Source of the DNA: Spirochaetales bacterium
GTDB lineage: Bacteria; Spirochaetota; Leptospiria; Leptospirales; Leptonemataceae
Reading direction: 5' to 3'
Assembly: GCA_024233935.1 (NCBI GenBank)
Contig: JACKOY010000021.1
Span: forward strand, 1-64,000
DNA: 64,000 nt
Position 1 is the first letter of the stretch. The number at the start of each line of letters is the position of its first letter. The notes under the pieces are model-generated. The model made no database searches. It worked only from the letters and a program-made list of their open reading frames with translations, and had not been told where the DNA came from. The position numbers were made by a program, and so were the translations under genes. This document shows, one piece after another, positions 52,066 through 60,275 of this stretch.

Positions 52066-53585
52066 GCGGTCGTATCGTCCGTGCCCCCTCTGGATGGCGG
52101 CCATTGATTTTCGCGGTCGCCTTTTTGCTCTTGCCGGGACTTCTGGGGGCGCAGGAGGACGCGCGCACGCTGACGATCAACTGGCGGGCCGTTCCCGGTG
52201 CGAGCGGCTATCTGGTCCAGATCAAAAACGAAAGTGACGAGGTCTTGATCGAAGAGCGGGTCCGGGCTACCAGCTACAGCTTTCAGCTTCCGCCGGGAAA
52301 TTATTTTCACCGACTGGCGGCCCTGAATCGCTTCGACACCCCCGGCCCATTTTCCGCCTGGCAACCTCTGCGCATTCGGGAGGCGCGTGAACCGAACGTG
52401 GCCGCGTTGAGACCCGAGGAGCCCAACGCCGAGCTACCCGGTGTAACACGGGTGATTGTAAGCGGCGACAACTTCGTCCAAAGCACGAAAGTCTTTCTCG
52501 TGTTGCCGGGACAATATCGCCAGGAGCTGGAAGTCGAGTTCATTGATGAACGTCATCTCGCGGTTCTGATCGCCAGTCGCATTGTGGCCGATGGGCAGTA
52601 CGATCTGATCATCGAGAACCCACGTGGTCTTTCCACCCGTCGCGAAGAATCGGTTCGCATCCAGAACCAGGAAGTGATTATTCCGGAAGAACAACAGATT
52701 GCCGAAGAGCCCGAAACGCGAACCCCTGGAGACGCCACCTGGTCGACGCTTGTTCCCGGACTGCCTGCTTTGCAGCGCGGTGACCAAAACGCGGCCGTCG
52801 CCTGGATGGGAGTCTTTGGCGGTTTGCTCTTTTTTACCGGGGCCGAGTATCAGGCCGCGCGCATTGTGCGCGACGAGCAAAACCGCCGTTTCAACTACCG
52901 GTTTTATAATGAGCCGCCGCTGTTGATCTCGGCGCTCACGGTGCTGCAACCGGCCACAGGAACTCTGTTTCTGGGAGCGCTCGGAACCGAGCAGGAACGG
53001 ATGCGGACCGAGAGCCAGTATCGGCGACACCAGGATCGCCAGGCGGTCCTGGGAAGCCTGGCAGCTGTAACCTGGCTTGCGCATTTCGCCTACGAGAACG
53101 GCGATCGCTTCCGCTGGAGCCATCTGGTGCCGGGACTGAGCTACTATCAGCGGGGTGATCCCGCACGCGGAACCGCCTGGCTTGTAGCAATGGGCGGCGT
53201 GGCTGCTGCCATTTCCCAGGAGAGTCAAAAAGCACAACAGCAATTGCAGGCTGTGCACCGCATCGAAAGAACCTACATCAGCAGCCCGCTCTTTCTGGCG
53301 CTGATTGCCACAAACCGAATCTCCCTGCCCTCGGATTTCCTGACGGCCGGCGTGTACTCCCACGCCGCCCTCCAGAGGGAACGACACAACTACGAAGGCG
53401 CCCGCCGCAGTACTTCCCAATTGGGCGCGGCCCTGAGCTTGCTGTACGTGTTGCAGATAGTGGACGCGACCTTTACGGAAGGTCAGCCCGTGGCTCCCCC
53501 GGCGGAAGCGAGCGCTCCATCCGCCCTCGACCGCCCCCTGTTCGACGAGCACATTGAAAATCTGACCTGGCGCATTCCCTTTTAG
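52062..53585 (+). CDS. Exported protein with Ig/Fn3-like and membrane segments
   Basis: GTG 52062 overlaps the FecR gene stop (GTGA) and starts a signal peptide (RPLIFAVAFLLLPGLLGAQ). The first domain (about 30-110) resembles the Ig-like repeat of the preceding protein (LTINWRAVPGASGYLVQIKNES, GNYFHRLAALN). A second is TIG/IPT-like (about 125-205; RVIVSGDNFVQSTKVFLVLPG ... GQYDLIIENPRGLS). The rest (about 240-500) has several hydrophobic segments (AAVAWMGVFGGLLFFTGAEY, LLISALTVLQPATGTLFLGALG, AWLVAMGGVAAA). Its function is unknown; tight coupling suggests it works with the FecR protein. It overlaps the convergent gene by 4 bases. Confidence 0.75.
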   Translation: MSGRIVRAPSGWRPLIFAVAFLLLPGLLGAQEDARTLTINWRAVPGASGYLVQIKNESDEVLIEERVRATSYSFQLPPGNYFHRLAALNRFDTPGPFSAWQPLRIREAREPNVAALRPEEPNAELPGVTRVIVSGDNFVQSTKVFLVLPGQYRQELEVEFIDERHLAVLIASRIVADGQYDLIIENPRGLSTRREESVRIQNQEVIIPEEQQIAEEPETRTPGDATWSTLVPGLPALQRGDQNAAVAWMGVFGGLLFFTGAEYQAARIVRDEQNRRFNYRFYNEPPLLISALTVLQPATGTLFLGALGTEQERMRTESQYRRHQDRQAVLGSLAAVTWLAHFAYENGDRFRWSHLVPGLSYYQRGDPARGTAWLVAMGGVAAAISQESQKAQQQLQAVHRIERTYISSPLFLALIATNRISLPSDFLTAGVYSHAALQRERHNYEGARRSTSQLGAALSLLYVLQIVDATFTEGQPVAPPAEASAPSALDRPLFDEHIENLTWRIPF

Positions 53586-53971
53586 TCTTCCAGCGGACGG
53601 CGGATCTGGCGAACCACCTGAGCCTGGCCGCTGAAGTCTTCGCCGATCAGAAGATTCACCGTGACGTTTTCGCCGGAAATGATATCGCCACGTAGAATGT
53701 TTACGGTTACCGCTCCGGATTCAATATTGCCCTGCATCACATTGACCCATACACGCAGGGTGCGATCGCCACGGATATCGCCTACCAGATATTCTACGCT
53801 GGTGTTCCGACAATCGATCAGGTTACCCCGTACGTAAGAAAGCGTTCGGCCCCGAGCGCCCACCAGATCGCCTTCCTGAAACTCGACCACGGGCGGTTCG
53901 GTGCCGCCTCCGGGACAACCCGAAAAAAGCAAAGGCAAGGTCAGTAGCAACACGCGAAAGGGAGTCTTCAC
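53582..53971 (-). CDS. Small lipoprotein with short beta repeats
   Basis: The 129-residue product starts MKTPFRVLLLTLPLLFSGC, an excellent lipoprotein signal. The mature part has about five repeats of 16-18 residues ending in G-D/N-I/L, such as LSYVRGNLIDCRNTSVEYLVGDIRG, VWVNVMQGNIESGAVTVNILRGDIISGENVTVNLLIGED. Such a regular pattern suggests a short beta-solenoid reminiscent of bactofilin-like polymers. It lies 4 bases inside the end of the convergent gene at 52062, and 101 bases downstream of plsX on the same strand. Function is unknown. Confidence 0.7.
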   Translation of the reverse strand: MKTPFRVLLLTLPLLFSGCPGGGTEPPVVEFQEGDLVGARGRTLSYVRGNLIDCRNTSVEYLVGDIRGDRTLRVWVNVMQGNIESGAVTVNILRGDIISGENVTVNLLIGEDFSGQAQVVRQIRRPLED

Positions 53972-54072
53972 AGACCCAGAGTCCCAGATCCTTCGTCCGG
54001 GGCCAGCATTTTGGCTCCCGGCCTGGTCGTTCCGGAAGTCCGGGGCCGGCTGGGCGGTAGCTCGAAGTCCCG

Positions 54073-55074
54073 TCAGGCGTACTGCTTGATGTTCTCTTGA
54101 ATTTGTCCGGAGATATCCTTACGGGCGAAGCTTTCGACAACGCGGATACCGTTCTTAAAAGCCTGAGCATTGGAGCTGCCGTGGCCGATTACACAGTCAC
54201 CACTGACCCCGAGCAAAGGCGCGCCGCCGTATTCGCTGTAATCCATGCGACGACGAATCATCTGCAGGGTGGGCTTGAGCATGAAAGCCCCGGTGCGCCC
54301 TAAAGTGGTGGTTGCAATTTCGCGTTTCATGAGGTTGAAGATCGAACGCGCCAGCCCCTCGGTGGCCTTGAGCACGATGTTGCCGGTGAATCCATCGCAA
54401 ACAACCACGTCTGCCGAACGGCCGCCGCCGTACAGATCCCGGCCCTCGACGTTGCCCACAAAGTTGTAAGGCAGGCGCGCAATGTCGCGGTGGGCGGCAA
54501 GCGTCGCAAAGTTGCCCTTCTTGCTCTCTTCCCCGTTGGACAGGATCGCAATTCTCGGATGGGGAACGTTCAAAATTTCGCGGGCGTAAGTCTCACCCAT
54601 CACGGCAAATTGCACAAGCCAGGCGGCCTTGCAGTCCACGTTGGCGCCCGAATCAATCAGAACCGTGGCGCCGCCGTCCTCCCGCGGCAGGGCGGTCGCA
54701 ATCGCGGGACGGTCAACGCCTTTGATGCGTCCCATTTCCAGCAGGGCTGCTCCCATGGTTGCGCCGGTATTGCCGGGCGAGAAAAAACCGACCGCCCGCT
54801 TCTCCTTTACCAGCCGGGCCGCGATCATGACCGAAGAGTTTTTCTTGTGACGCACCGCCCGGGCCGGGCTTTCGTACATGCCAATCACGGTGTCCGCGTG
54901 GACCACGTCGATGCTCGAGGCATCACAGGGAAAGCGAACCAGCAGATCGTAGATCGTGGGTTCGTCGCCCACCAGAATGACTTTGCAGCCGTGTTCTTTT
55001 ACGGCTTGCACGGCCCCATGAACCGCCGTCTCGGGACCCAGGTCCCCGCTCATCACATCGACAGCCACCCACAC
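54073..55074 (-). CDS. plsX: Phosphate acyltransferase PlsX
   Basis: PlsX makes acyl-phosphate from acyl-ACP for phospholipid synthesis. The 333-residue protein shows WVAVDVMSGDLGPE at the start, FFSPGNTGATMGAALLEMGRI, LPREDGGATVLIDSGANVDCK, ILSNGEESKKGN and VVCDGFTGNIVLKATEGLA. It ends with a basic tail (RKDISGQIQENIKQYA). It follows rpmF, the classic neighbour in many bacteria. Confidence 0.96.
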   Translation of the reverse strand: MWVAVDVMSGDLGPETAVHGAVQAVKEHGCKVILVGDEPTIYDLLVRFPCDASSIDVVHADTVIGMYESPARAVRHKKNSSVMIAARLVKEKRAVGFFSPGNTGATMGAALLEMGRIKGVDRPAIATALPREDGGATVLIDSGANVDCKAAWLVQFAVMGETYAREILNVPHPRIAILSNGEESKKGNFATLAAHRDIARLPYNFVGNVEGRDLYGGGRSADVVVCDGFTGNIVLKATEGLARSIFNLMKREIATTTLGRTGAFMLKPTLQMIRRRMDYSEYGGAPLLGVSGDCVIGHGSSNAQAFKNGIRVVESFARKDISGQIQENIKQYA

Positions 55075-55128
55075 GCTATACGGGTGCCCTTTGAACCGGA
55101 AGCCGGTAAAGTAGTATTTTTTTGGACC

Positions 55129-55320
55129 TTATCCCGCAGCGCTGGCTTTGGGGGGCAGAACGATGCGGTCTTTGTACCAGCCACATTCCGGGCAAACCCG
55201 ATGGGACTTGATAAACGATCCGCAGTTCTTGCAGGGAACAAGAAACGGACGACCGATGGCATGATGGGCCCGGCGCTGCCGGGTTCTTTGTTTGGAACTT
55301 TTCCGCTTGGGTACGGCCAT
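55129..55320 (-). CDS. rpmF: Large ribosomal subunit protein bL32
   Basis: ATG 55320 begins MAVPKRKSSKQRTRQRRAHHA, the normal start; the frame runs ten residues further upstream. The 63-residue protein keeps the zinc-binding CKNC and CPEC pairs, so this is the C+ form. It precedes plsX by 54 bases. The DUF177 gene often found before rpmF is absent. Confidence 0.96.
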   Translation of the reverse strand: MAVPKRKSSKQRTRQRRAHHAIGRPFLVPCKNCGSFIKSHRVCPECGWYKDRIVLPPKASAAG

Positions 55321-55429
55321 GACCCCGTCAGAGTTTCCAGGGGCCTCCAAAGAGCAAGCAGGAATCGATGCCGGGCTCTACTCATCTTGACACGCTCCCC
55401 ACTCCCCTGGCCCTTGCTTTTTGCGCATC

Positions 55430-56446
55430 ATGGATCTACTCACCGCAATCACAAACCTCGAAAGGGAGGCCCTGGATTCCATCGGCGTCTGCGATAGTAA
55501 AGTAGCGCTCGAAGAGCATTACCATCGCTTCCTGGGAAAGAAAGGCGAACTGACAGCCATTCTGCGTGGTCTGAAAGATCTGGCACCCGAAGCGCGCCGC
55601 CAGACCGGCGAGGAAGCAAATCGGGTGCGCGCAGCGATCGAAAGCGCCCACGCGAGGGCCCGGACGGAGCTCGAACGTCGTCTCATCGAAGAACGCCTGC
55701 AGGGTGAATCCTACGACGCCCTGCGTCCCCTGCCCGACCTGACCGGCCATCTCCATCCAATCACTTCCATGCAGATGGAAGTGGAGCAGATCTTTACCGG
55801 TATGGGATTTCAGATCATGGATGGCCCCGAGATTGAGACCGACGAAAACAACTTCGGCCGCCTGAACTTCTCGGACGACCATCCGGCCCGGGACATGCAG
55901 GACACCATCTGGACAACCGACGGGAATCTCCTGCGCACGCACACGTCCTCGGTTCAGGTCCGCGCCATGCGCCTTCTGCGTCCGCCTTTTCGAATCATAG
56001 CGCCTGGCCGCGTCTTCCGGTACGAAGAAACCGACGCCACCCATGAGAGCACTTTTCACCAGGTGGAAGGCATGCTGATCGATCGCGAGGTCTCTGTTGC
56101 CAACCTGATTCATGTGATGAAGACGTTCTTGTCCCGGGTCTTTGAACGTCCGATTGAGGTACGCTTGCGGCCTGGCTATTTCCCGTTCGTCGAACCGGGA
56201 TTCGAGCTCGATATCAACCGAAATCTGGAAGGCGAAAGGCGATTCGAAGGCGATGCGGCCTGGCTTGAGCTACTGCCGTGCGGCCTGGTCCATCCGAACG
56301 TCCTGAGCGCCGGGGGCATCGATCCGAAGCAATGGTCGGGTTTTGCCTTCGGGCTGGGTCTGGATCGGCTGGTCATGATGAAATACGGCATTGAAGACAT
56401 ACGGCATATGTTTACCGGCAATCTGCGCTTTCTTTCTCAGTTTTGA
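55430..56446 (+). CDS. pheS: Phenylalanine-tRNA ligase alpha subunit
   Basis: PheS is the catalytic alpha chain of the (alpha-beta)2 synthetase. ATG 55430 (MDLLTAITNL) follows a TTG-initiated extension and gives 338 residues. N-terminal coiled coil and class II motifs are present: GHLHPITSMQMEVEQIFTGMGFQIMDGPEIETDENNF (motif 1 region), FRIIAPGRVFRYEETDATHESTFHQVEGMLID (motif 2) and GFAFGLGLDRLVMMKYGIEDIR (motif 3). It is directly followed by pheT. Confidence 0.97.
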   Translation: MDLLTAITNLEREALDSIGVCDSKVALEEHYHRFLGKKGELTAILRGLKDLAPEARRQTGEEANRVRAAIESAHARARTELERRLIEERLQGESYDALRPLPDLTGHLHPITSMQMEVEQIFTGMGFQIMDGPEIETDENNFGRLNFSDDHPARDMQDTIWTTDGNLLRTHTSSVQVRAMRLLRPPFRIIAPGRVFRYEETDATHESTFHQVEGMLIDREVSVANLIHVMKTFLSRVFERPIEVRLRPGYFPFVEPGFELDINRNLEGERRFEGDAAWLELLPCGLVHPNVLSAGGIDPKQWSGFAFGLGLDRLVMMKYGIEDIRHMFTGNLRFLSQF

Positions 56447-56464
56447 TTCGATTCGAGGCACGCA

Positions 56465-59014
56465 TTGAAACTATCGATCGATTGGTTAAACGATTTCGTG
56501 AGTCTCGAGCAGGTGACCACCGAAGAGCTGGTTCATCGGCTTACCATGTCGACCTGCGAAGTGGAGGACGTGATCCAGGCTTTTTCTCACCTGACAATAG
56601 TCCGGGTCGCCCGAGTCGAGAAAGTCGAAAGACATCCCAACGCGGACCGGCTTTCGGTCTGCACCGTGAACGCGGGCCAGAAATCGCCGCTGTCTATCGT
56701 TTGCGGAGCGCCAAACGTTCAGGCCGGTATGCTGGTCCCGCTGGCGCCGATTGGTGCGCGCCTGCCGCGCGAAAACGATGTTCTGGAAATAAAACCGACG
56801 ACCATCCGCGGCGTAGAGTCCCAGGGCATGCTCTGCTCGGCCGCCGAGCTGGGAACGGAAGAAATCACCGGCGCCGTCGACGGGCTTCTGGACCTGGCGG
56901 GCCTGGGCCCTGCGAAACCCGGCCAGGCCCTGAACGAACTCTTGCCCCTGAATGACACGATACTCGAAATCGACAACAAGTCGATTACGCATCGGCCCGA
57001 CCTCTGGTGTCATCTGGGATTTGCACGGGAGATCGCGGCCATCTTCGGCCGGCCACTCAGCTTCGATCCGCTCGCGAAAACGGAAGCAGCTGCAACGGCA
57101 CGACTATCGCGCCCGGCTCAGAAACTCAAGACCCCTCCCAAAAACCCGAAGCTAGCGGCCAAGAAAATCGAAATCGAAGATGGCGCCGCCGACGCCTATT
57201 ACGGGGCTTGCCTGGCGGGCGTGCACATCGGACCTTCGCCGCTCTGGGTGCAGGCCCGCCTGCTGAACGTGGGCCAGAGACCCATTAACAATGTTGTCGA
57301 CGCTTCCAACTATTTGATGTTTGAGATCGGGCAGCCGAATCACACCTTTGATTTGGAAGTGCTTTCGAAAGACACGATCAGTGTGTGCAAAAACCAGGGC
57401 CCTCATCGCCTCAGACGCTACACGACGCTCGATGGCGTAGACCGGGAGTTGCCCGAAGCGGCAATCCTGATCCGCGACGGGGATCGGAGCGGCCCGGTGC
57501 TGGCGCTCGGTGGCGTCATGGGTGGCCAGAGTTCCGGCGTACGCGAAAGTACGACCGGTCTTTTTCTGGAGTCGGCCACGTTTGCGCGCGAACACATCCG
57601 GCGTACGCTGTCGGCCACGGGGCTTCGCACGGATTCCGCGATTCGCTTTGAAAAAGGCCAGGACCCGGCAAAGGCCAAACCGGCCCTAGAACGTCTGGCC
57701 GCCTTGATCAGGGAAAGCTGCCCCGAAACGCGTCTCGGCAAGGTCACCGGCTCGAGCCCCCGGGGGCCGAAGAAGAACGCCATCTCGGTGTCGCTGGCCT
57801 TCCTGCGTTCCCGACTGGGCTTTGAGATCGGTGCGGCCGAAGTGAGCGACATACTGGGTCGCTTGAACTTCGAGGTCGCCAGGAGCGGCTCTGGCGACGC
57901 GGTGGTCTTTAAGCTCCGGGCGCCCACCTTTCGTAGCCGCCACGATGTCAGCATCCCGGAAGACATTGTCGAAGAACTGGGACGCATGTATGGGTACGAC
58001 AACATCGAACCCAGGGCGCCCCTCGTGGCAGCGGACTCGATCCCCATCAACCGGGAAACCGATCTGCGCAATCGCCTCAAACGAAGCCTCGCTTCGGCGG
58101 GATTTACGGAAACGTATGGCTACAGTTTTGTTCCGGAAGCGGATAACGAACTGGCGGGCGTGGCCGGCGTCGCGCTGAAAAACCCGGTCTTTCAGGACCG
58201 CCCGCAGATGCGCGGGGCGCTCCTGCCGGGTTTATTGCGGCAGGCCGCTCTGAACCAGGACCGCTTCGATATCGTTTCCCTTTTTGAGCTGGGACGCACC
58301 TACCATGTGGGCCGGGCCTATGCGAAGGGCCTGACAACCACGTTGATGCAGAGCCTCGAAACGCCGGTCCTCGAGGAAAATCACCTGGCGATAGCGACGC
58401 TGCAGCCGAGGATACACGCCGTAAGTAAGGACGCGTCGCTGCTCGATCTTTTTCTGGATTTCCGCGCACGCCTCGAACAGATCCTGGTGCCGCTTTTGGG
58501 TCCTTTCGAATGGAAGCGACCCCCAAAGCAGTCTGTGTTCTTTCACCCGGGTTGCCATCTGGAACTGCTGGCCCCCGACGGAGTTTTACTCGGGGCCATT
58601 GGTCTTGCGCACCCGCTGGCCCTCAAGCATGTCGAACTGAAACGGGACTGCCTGCTGGCCGACCTGCACTTCGAGGCGTGCTTTACGGCCGCCGAAAAGC
58701 ACCGCCGTTCCAGCGACTACCAGCCGCCTTCCATTTTTCCGGACTCCTACTTTGAGCTTTCGCTGCTGCTCAGTGATGATGCGGGGACCGAAGGTCCGGT
58801 TCAGATCGCGCACGGCTTGAAGATCGAAGAGCTGCGCCGCATGGAACTGCTCACAATCTACGCCGGGGATCCTATTCCGCCTGGCAAAAAGTCCGTCAGC
58901 TATCGGGTCACGTGCGGCTCGGAGAAAGGCACCCTCGGTAGCGAGCAAACGCAACGAATCATGGAGCGCGTCGTCAAAGCCCTGGGCGACGCCGGCTATC
59001 CCCTGCGGGCATAA
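56465..59014 (+). CDS. pheT: Phenylalanine-tRNA ligase beta subunit
   Basis: The start is TTG 56465, with GAGG seven bases upstream; the sequence MKLSIDWLNDFVSLEQVTTEEL is the normal beginning. The 849-residue protein has the tRNA-binding OB domain (about 40-150), B5 domain (about 405-480), the catalytic-like core (about 490-700; SIPEDIVEELGRMYGYDNIEP) and the C-terminal FDX-ACB domain (about 755-849; SIFPDSYFELSLLL). It is 18 bases downstream of pheS, as usual. Confidence 0.97.
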   Translation: MKLSIDWLNDFVSLEQVTTEELVHRLTMSTCEVEDVIQAFSHLTIVRVARVEKVERHPNADRLSVCTVNAGQKSPLSIVCGAPNVQAGMLVPLAPIGARLPRENDVLEIKPTTIRGVESQGMLCSAAELGTEEITGAVDGLLDLAGLGPAKPGQALNELLPLNDTILEIDNKSITHRPDLWCHLGFAREIAAIFGRPLSFDPLAKTEAAATARLSRPAQKLKTPPKNPKLAAKKIEIEDGAADAYYGACLAGVHIGPSPLWVQARLLNVGQRPINNVVDASNYLMFEIGQPNHTFDLEVLSKDTISVCKNQGPHRLRRYTTLDGVDRELPEAAILIRDGDRSGPVLALGGVMGGQSSGVRESTTGLFLESATFAREHIRRTLSATGLRTDSAIRFEKGQDPAKAKPALERLAALIRESCPETRLGKVTGSSPRGPKKNAISVSLAFLRSRLGFEIGAAEVSDILGRLNFEVARSGSGDAVVFKLRAPTFRSRHDVSIPEDIVEELGRMYGYDNIEPRAPLVAADSIPINRETDLRNRLKRSLASAGFTETYGYSFVPEADNELAGVAGVALKNPVFQDRPQMRGALLPGLLRQAALNQDRFDIVSLFELGRTYHVGRAYAKGLTTTLMQSLETPVLEENHLAIATLQPRIHAVSKDASLLDLFLDFRARLEQILVPLLGPFEWKRPPKQSVFFHPGCHLELLAPDGVLLGAIGLAHPLALKHVELKRDCLLADLHFEACFTAAEKHRRSSDYQPPSIFPDSYFELSLLLSDDAGTEGPVQIAHGLKIEELRRMELLTIYAGDPIPPGKKSVSYRVTCGSEKGTLGSEQTQRIMERVVKALGDAGYPLRA

Positions 59015-59039
59015 AAAAAGGGCGGCTCGGAGGCCGCCC
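59013..59039 (-). terminator. Terminator between pheT and the phasin gene
   Basis: GGGCGGC and GCCGCCC (59020-59039) form a 7-base stem. On the minus strand it is followed by seven T, so it terminates the phasin transcript; on the plus strand it lies 5 bases after the pheT stop with a shorter T stretch and may work both ways. Confidence 0.75.
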
Positions 59040-59083
59040 GGGTTTAAGCGCCGCTTTTTACAGCGGACTGGTTGGCGTAAAGG

Positions 59084-59575
59084 TCAGGCCTGAGCCTGTC
59101 CCCCACGTACTTTGTTGGATACGTTGGCCGCCGTGCTTTTGGCTTTGCCAGCCGCGTCAGCTGCTGCGCCCTGTACCTGAGCTGCGAAAGAGTTGGCCTG
59201 TTCGGCAACTGTTTGCGCCTTTTCCTTGATGAATGTTGCAAGCTCGTCAAGGCGAGTGTTCAGGTCATTGATGCGCTCTTCACCGACGACGCCGCGAACC
59301 TGTTCCAGCACCTGGCTGTAGTTCTTTTCGGCTTCGGCCAGAACACGATTGAAGTTCTGCTCCGCCTGGGTCTGAACGTCTTTTACACCTTTGATAGTGT
59401 TGTCCAGAACCTCACGGATCTTCTGAGCTGCTTCTGAGTTGTCAGAAGCGCCACGGCCTTTCAGATCTTCGAAGGTCTTCTCGACGGCTTTCAGAGCCGA
59501 CTGGAAGTTTTCTTCGCCCATCTTGAAAAGACCAAGTCCGGCGTTCAGTATATCCTGCAGATTTTTCTCAAGCAT
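59084..59575 (-). CDS. Phasin-like protein
   Basis: ATG 59575 (MLEKNLQDILNAGLGLFKMGEENFQSALKAVEKTFEDLKGRG) gives 163 residues; the open frame extends further without a better start. The sequence is almost entirely helical with long amphipathic segments (KIREVLDNTIKGVKDVQTQAEQNFNRVLAEAEKNYSQVLEQVRGVVG), and the Ala/Lys-rich end resembles phasin-type surface proteins of polyhydroxyalkanoate granules. Leptospiraceae carry proteins annotated as phasin-related. Whether this cell makes granules is not shown here. Confidence 0.7.
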   Translation of the reverse strand: MLEKNLQDILNAGLGLFKMGEENFQSALKAVEKTFEDLKGRGASDNSEAAQKIREVLDNTIKGVKDVQTQAEQNFNRVLAEAEKNYSQVLEQVRGVVGEERINDLNTRLDELATFIKEKAQTVAEQANSFAAQVQGAAADAAGKAKSTAANVSNKVRGGQAQA

Positions 59576-59877
59576 CTTGTAACCTCGCTTTATGCGTTGC
59601 ACCACTGTTTTGTGCGACGCACCATAACGCAAGCTTTTTTATGACAAAATGGCGAAAAAAAACCGGCCTGGTGTTCCGCCCAAAAGGGGCTTTACAGCGA
59701 CATAAGCGCGGGTTGTTTGGCTGATTGCTATCGGGCGGGGGCGGTCCTGAAACTGCCACGGTCGGTGGGCCGGGAGTTCCGCGCACGGTGTCTGGTGGCC
59801 GGCAACGGTCGATGTCGCTATTCTTGTGCGAACCAGAGGCGCAGCCAACCGCCCGGCCAAATCTTGAAGGAGTACCC
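59576..59877. other. Divergent intergenic region without a gene
   Basis: The 302 bases between the phasin gene and the DksA-like gene contain no coding signal I trust. A run of eight A (59656-59663) lies near the phasin side. AAGGAG just before ATG 59878 is a ribosome binding site for the DksA-like gene. Confidence 0.5.
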
Positions 59878-60225
59878 ATGGACAAGGCGAAACTGGAAAA
59901 ATACCGCAAAAGACTGCTGGAGGCCCGTGCTGACATTCTGCGGGAGCTGGAAGTCGAGAAGGAGTATTTTGTCTACAACGAGCAGGGTGACATCGTCGAT
60001 GTGGCCGGTGGCATGATATCGAACGAGATCCTGACCCGCCTGTCCGATATGGACGTCGAAAAGCTGAACCTCATCGACAAGGCTCTGGAGAAAGTCGATG
60101 CGGGCACCTACGGCATCTGCGAGGGTACCCAGAAAAAGATCCCGGATGCGCGCCTCAATCAGATCCCCTGGGCGCGCTACACCACCGAATACGCGGAGCA
60201 ACTCGAGCGGAGCAATCGCCGCTGA
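59878..60225 (+). CDS. DksA/TraR-family protein without a complete zinc finger
   Basis: The 115-residue protein has the family layout: coiled-coil arm (MDKAKLEKYRKRLLEARADILRELEVEKEYF), tip with VYNEQGDIVDVAGGMISNE carrying conserved Asp residues, and the C-terminal globular domain DAGTYGICEGTQKKIPDARLNQIPWARYTTEYAEQLE. Normally four cysteines bind zinc there; here only the first remains (C-x2-T), and the second pair is Y-x2-E. Pseudomonas DksA2 is a known zinc-independent variant with fewer cysteines. The protein should modulate RNA polymerase with ppGpp. ATG 59878 has a strong AAGGAG site. It lies 50 bases before gyrB. Confidence 0.88.
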   Translation: MDKAKLEKYRKRLLEARADILRELEVEKEYFVYNEQGDIVDVAGGMISNEILTRLSDMDVEKLNLIDKALEKVDAGTYGICEGTQKKIPDARLNQIPWARYTTEYAEQLERSNRR

Positions 60226-60275
60226 GCGCTCCGCTTTTCCTTTACAGATTATGTCCCCTCAGGTAGGCTTTCTTT

